A DNA stretch of 64,000 nucleotides from contig OX392534.1 in assembly GCA_947623455.1 (NCBI GenBank), positions 32,610,926 through 32,674,925 on the forward strand. Direction: 5' to 3'. The notes beneath the pieces were generated by a model. That model worked only from the letters and a program-made list of their open reading frames with translations, searched no databases and was not told where the DNA came from. The stretch comes from Mimachlamys varia. Its lineage: Eukaryota > Mollusca > Bivalvia > Pectinida > Pectinidae. Below, in pieces: positions 60,301-64,000 of the stretch. A program made the translations under genes and the position numbers. Numbering within the stretch: the stretch's first letter is position 1; each line of letters begins with the position of its first letter.

Positions 60301-63300
60301 TACTTATTGGATCAGAGAGTCAGAACCTTTAGTGGATCAGAGAGTCAGAACCTTTATTGGATCATAGAGTCAGAACCTTTATTGGATCATAGAGTCAGAA
60401 CCTTTAGTGGATCATAGAGTCAGAACCTTTAGTGGATAAGAGAGTCAGAACCTTTAGTGGATCAGAGAGTCAGAACCTATAGTGGATCATAGAGTCAGAA
60501 CCTTTATTGGATCATAGAGTCAGAACCTATAGTGGATCAGAGAGTCAGAACCTTTAGTGGATCAGAGAGTCAGAACCTTTATTGGATCATAGAGTCAGAA
60601 CCTTTATTGGATCATAGAGTCAGAACCTATAGTGGATCATAGAGTCAGAACCTATAGTGGATCAGAGAGTCAGAACCTTTAGTGGATCAGAGAGTCAGAA
60701 CCTTTAGTGGATCAGAGAGTCAGAACCTTTATTGGATCAGAGAGTCAGAACTTTTAGTGGATCATAGAGTCAGAACTTTTAGTGGATCAGAGAGTCAGAA
60801 CCTTTAGTGGATCATAGAGTCAGAACCTTTAGTGGATCATAGAGTCAGAACCTTTAGTAGATCAGAGAGTCAGAACCTTTAGTGGATCATAGAGTCAGAA
60901 CCTTTAGTGGATCATAGAGTCAGAACCTTTAGTGGATCAGAGAGTCAGAACCTTTAGTGGATCATAGAGTCAGAACCTTTAGTGGATCAGAGAGTCAGAA
61001 CCTTTAGTGGATCAGAGAGTCAGAACCTTTAGTGGATCATAGAGTCAGAACCTTTAGTGGATCAGAGAGTCAGAACCTTTAGTGGATCAGAGAGTCAGAA
61101 CTTTTAGTGGACCATAGAGTCAGAACCTTTAGTGGATCAGAGAGTTAGAACCTTTATTGGATCATAGAGCCAGAACCTTTAGTGGATCAGAGAGTCAGAA
61201 CCTTTAGTGGATCATAGAGTCAGAACCTTTAGTGGATCAGAGAGTCAGAACCTTTAGTGGATCAGAGAGTCAGAACCTTTAGTGGATCAGAGAGTCAGAA
61301 CCTTTAGTGGATCATAGAGTCAGAACTTTTAGTGGATCATAGAGTCAGAACTTTTAGTGGATCAGAGAGTTAGAACCTTTATTGGATCATAGAGCCAGAA
61401 CCTTTAGTGGATCAGAGAGTCAGAACCTTTAGTGGATCAGAGAGTCAGAACCTTTAGTGGATCATAGAGTCAGAACCTTTAGTGGATCATAGAGTCAGAA
61501 CCTTTAGTGGATCATAGAGTCAGAACCTTTAATGGATCATAGAGTCAGAACCTTTAGTGGATCATAGAGTCAGAACCCTTAGTGGATCAGAGAGTCAGAA
61601 CCTTTAGTGGATCAGAGAGTCAGAACCTATAGTGGATCAGAGAGTCAGAACCTTTGGTGGATCAGAGAGTCAGAACCTTAAGTGGATCAGAGAGTCAGAA
61701 CCTTTAGTGGACCATAGAGTCAGAACCTTTAGTGGATCATAGAGTCAGAACCTTTGGTGGATCAGAGAGTCAGAACCTTTAGTGGATCAGAGAGTCAGAA
61801 CCTTTAGTGGATCATAGAGTCAGAATCTTTAGTGGATCAGAGAGTCAGAACCTTTAGTGGATCAGAGAGTCAGAACCTTTAGTGGATCATAGAGTCAGAA
61901 CCTTTAGTGGATCAGAGAGTCAGAATCTTTAGTGGATCATAGAGTCAGAACCTTTAGTGGATCATAGAGTCAGAATCTTTAGTGGATCATAGAGTCAGAA
62001 CCTTTAGTGGATCAGAGAGTCAGAACCTTTAGTGGATCAGAGAGTCAGAACCTTTAGTGGATCAGAGAGTCAGAATCTTTATTGGATCAGAGAGTCAGAA
62101 CCTTTAGTGGATCAGAGAGTCAGAACCTTTAGTGGATCATAGAGTCAGAACCTTTAGTAGATCAGAGAGTCAGAACCTTTAGTGGATCATAGAGTCAGAA
62201 CCTTTAGTGGATCATAGAGTCAGAACCTTTGGTGGATCAGAGAGTCAGAACCTTTAGTGGATCAGAGAGTCAGAACCTTTAGTGGATCATAGAGTCAGAA
62301 CCTTTGGTGGATCAGAGAGTCAGAACCTTTAGTGGATCAGAGAGTCAGAACCTTTAGTGGATCATAGAGTCAGAACCTTTAGTGGATCAGAGAGTCAGAA
62401 CCTTTAGTGGATCATAAAGTCAGAACCTTTAGTGGATCATAGAGTCAGAACCTTTAGTGGATCATAGAGTCAGAACCTTTAGTGGATCATAGAGTCAGAA
62501 CCTTTAGTGGATCAGAGAGTCAGAACCTTTAGTGGATCATAGTCAGAACCTTTAGTGGATCATAGAGTCAGAACCTTTGGTGGATCATAGAGTCAGAACC
62601 TTTAGTGGATCAGAGAGTCAGAACCTTTAGTGGATCATAGAGTCAGAACCTTTAGTGGATCATAAAGTCAGAACCTTTAGTGGATCATAGAGTCAGAACC
62701 TTTGGTGGATCATAGAGTCAGAACCTTTAGTGGATCAGAGAGTCAGAACCTTTAGTGGATCATAGAGTCAGAACCTTTAGTGGATCATAAAGTCAGAACC
62801 TTTAGTGGATCAGAGAGTCAGAACCTTTAGTGGATCATAAAGTCAGAACCTTTAGTGGATCATAGAGTCAGAACCTTTAGTGGATCATAGAGTCAGAACC
62901 TTTAGTGGATCATAAAGTCAGAACCTTTAGTGGATCAGAGAGTCAGAACCTTTAGTGGATCATAGAGTCAGAACCTTTAATGGATCATAGAGTCAGAACC
63001 TTTAGTGGATCATAGAGTCAGAACCCTTAGTGGATCAGAGAGTCAGAACCTTTAGTGGATCAGAGAGTCAGAACCTATAGTGGATCAGAGAGTCAGAACC
63101 TTTGGTGGATCAGAGAGTCAGAACCTTAAGTGGATCAGAGAGTCAGAACCTTTAGTGGACCATAGAGTCAGAACCTTTAGTGGATCATAGAGTCAGAACC
63201 TTTGGTGGATCAGAGAGTCAGAACCTTTAGTGGATCATAGAGTCAGAACCTTTAGTGGATCATAGAGTCAGAATCTTTAGTGGATCAGAGAGTCAGAACC

Positions 63301-64000
63301 TTTAGTGGATCAGAGAGTCAGAACCTTTAGTGGATCATAGAGTCAGAACCTTTAGTGGATCAGAGAGTCAGAATCTTTAGTGGATCATAGAGTCAGAACC
63401 TTTAGTGGATCATAGAGTCAGAATCTTTAGTGGATCATAGAGTCAGAACCTTTAGTGGATCAGAGAGTCAGAACCTATAGTGGATCAGAGAGTCAGAACC
63501 TTTAGTGGATCATAGAGTCAGAATCTTTATTGGATCAGAGAGTCAGAACCTTTAGTGGATCAGAGAGTCAGAACCTTTAGTGGATCATAGAGTCAGAACC
63601 TTTAGTAGATCAGAGAGTCAGAACCTTTAGTGGATCATAGAGTCAGAACCTTTAGTGGATCATAGAGTCAGAACCTTTGGTGGATCAGAGAGTCAGAACC
63701 TTTAGTGGATCAGAGAGTCAGAACCTTTAGTGGATCATAGAGTCAGAACCTTTGGTGGATCAGAGAGTCAGAACCTTTAGTGGATCAGAGAGTCAGAACC
63801 TTTAGTGGATCATAGAGTCAGAACCTTTAGTGGATCAGAGAGTCAGAACCTTTAGTGGATCATAAAGTCAGAACCTTTAGTGGATCATAGAGTCAGAACC
63901 TTTAGTGGATCATAGAGTCAGAACCTTTAGTGGATCATAGAGTCAGAACCTTTAGTGGATCAGAGAGTCAGAACCTTTAGTGGATCATAGTCAGAACCTT
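60301..64000. repeat. 25-bp satellite, about 148 copies, continues beyond the window
   Basis: The monomer is TTTAGTGGATCAGAGAGTCA plus 'gaacc'. It equals the 50-bp monomer with a 25-bp segment (from 'cttcaagacg' to 'cccgata') removed. Two main variants, 'ggatcagagag' and 'ggatcatagag', alternate in an irregular order that itself repeats as a 58-monomer (1448-bp) block. A 2-bp-short unit ('atcatagtcag') occurs at 62533 and again at 63981. Confidence 0.97.
61505..64000. repeat. 1448-bp higher-order repeat inside the 25-bp satellite
   Basis: Rare variants recur at a constant offset of 1448 bp: 'tttaatgg' at 61531/62979, the 'catagtcag' deletion at 62533/63981, plus matching 'ttaagtgg', 'ggaccatag' and 'aatctttattgg' units. 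58 monomers x 25 minus 2 gives 1448. Copy 1 starts at about 61505; copy 2 starts at about 62953 and runs off the end. A few differences (for example 'ctatag' at 63478) show the copies are not identical. A smaller 225-bp (9-monomer) duplication is visible at 61141/61366. Confidence 0.88.

Overview
The window is animal nuclear DNA, AT-rich, intron-like and dominated by tandem repeats. Several dispersed repeats look like those common in molluscs, especially bivalves: a tRNA-derived SINE ending in aaaccaaaccaaac, 'aagaggcccatggggcc' elements, 'gacggacggatg...ggtcaggtgagct' ends and 'tgaccttgacctttgacc' elements. I infer a bivalve; the species cannot be fixed from this sequence. There are no prokaryotic features.

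Only one protein-coding exon is convincing. It is the first coding exon of a calcium/calmodulin-dependent protein kinase type I (CaMKI) gene on the minus strand (36186-36262). It starts MPLFGKK, reaches YIFKEVLGT at the edge of the kinase glycine loop, and ends in a strong GTAAGT donor. A promoter-like stretch with an inverted CCAAT, an octamer and a consensus CRE lies just upstream (about 36300-36465). No later exon was recognised to the left, so 1-36185 is best read as the start of a very long first intron. That stretch holds at least eight unrelated minisatellites (units of 35, 127, 29, 50/51, 41, 31/42, about 68 and 34 bp), several SINEs and several non-autonomous DNA transposons. Some carry visible target-site duplications, and one shows a clear nested insertion.

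Upstream of the promoter, after about 0.9 kb of plain sequence, a 256-bp fold-back MITE (37357-37612, TAAAT duplications) ends 13 bp before an 18.2-kb macrosatellite (37626-55847). The macrosatellite has ten full near-identical copies of a 1757-bp unit plus a 649-bp partial copy. Each full unit carries four CRE-type octamers in 64 bp, two of them perfect TGACGTCA and three spaced exactly 17 bp apart. About forty CRE-like sites therefore sit upstream of a gene whose kinase family signals to CREB. This is the most interesting pattern in the window.

From 55848 to the end there is a long fold-back element, a SINE inside a degenerate repeat, and then a second satellite system. A 50-bp monomer array (58321-60300) matches one arm of the fold-back element. 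It gives way to a 25-bp array (60301-64000, running off the end) made by dropping exactly half the monomer. The 25-bp array has its own 1448-bp higher-order repeat.
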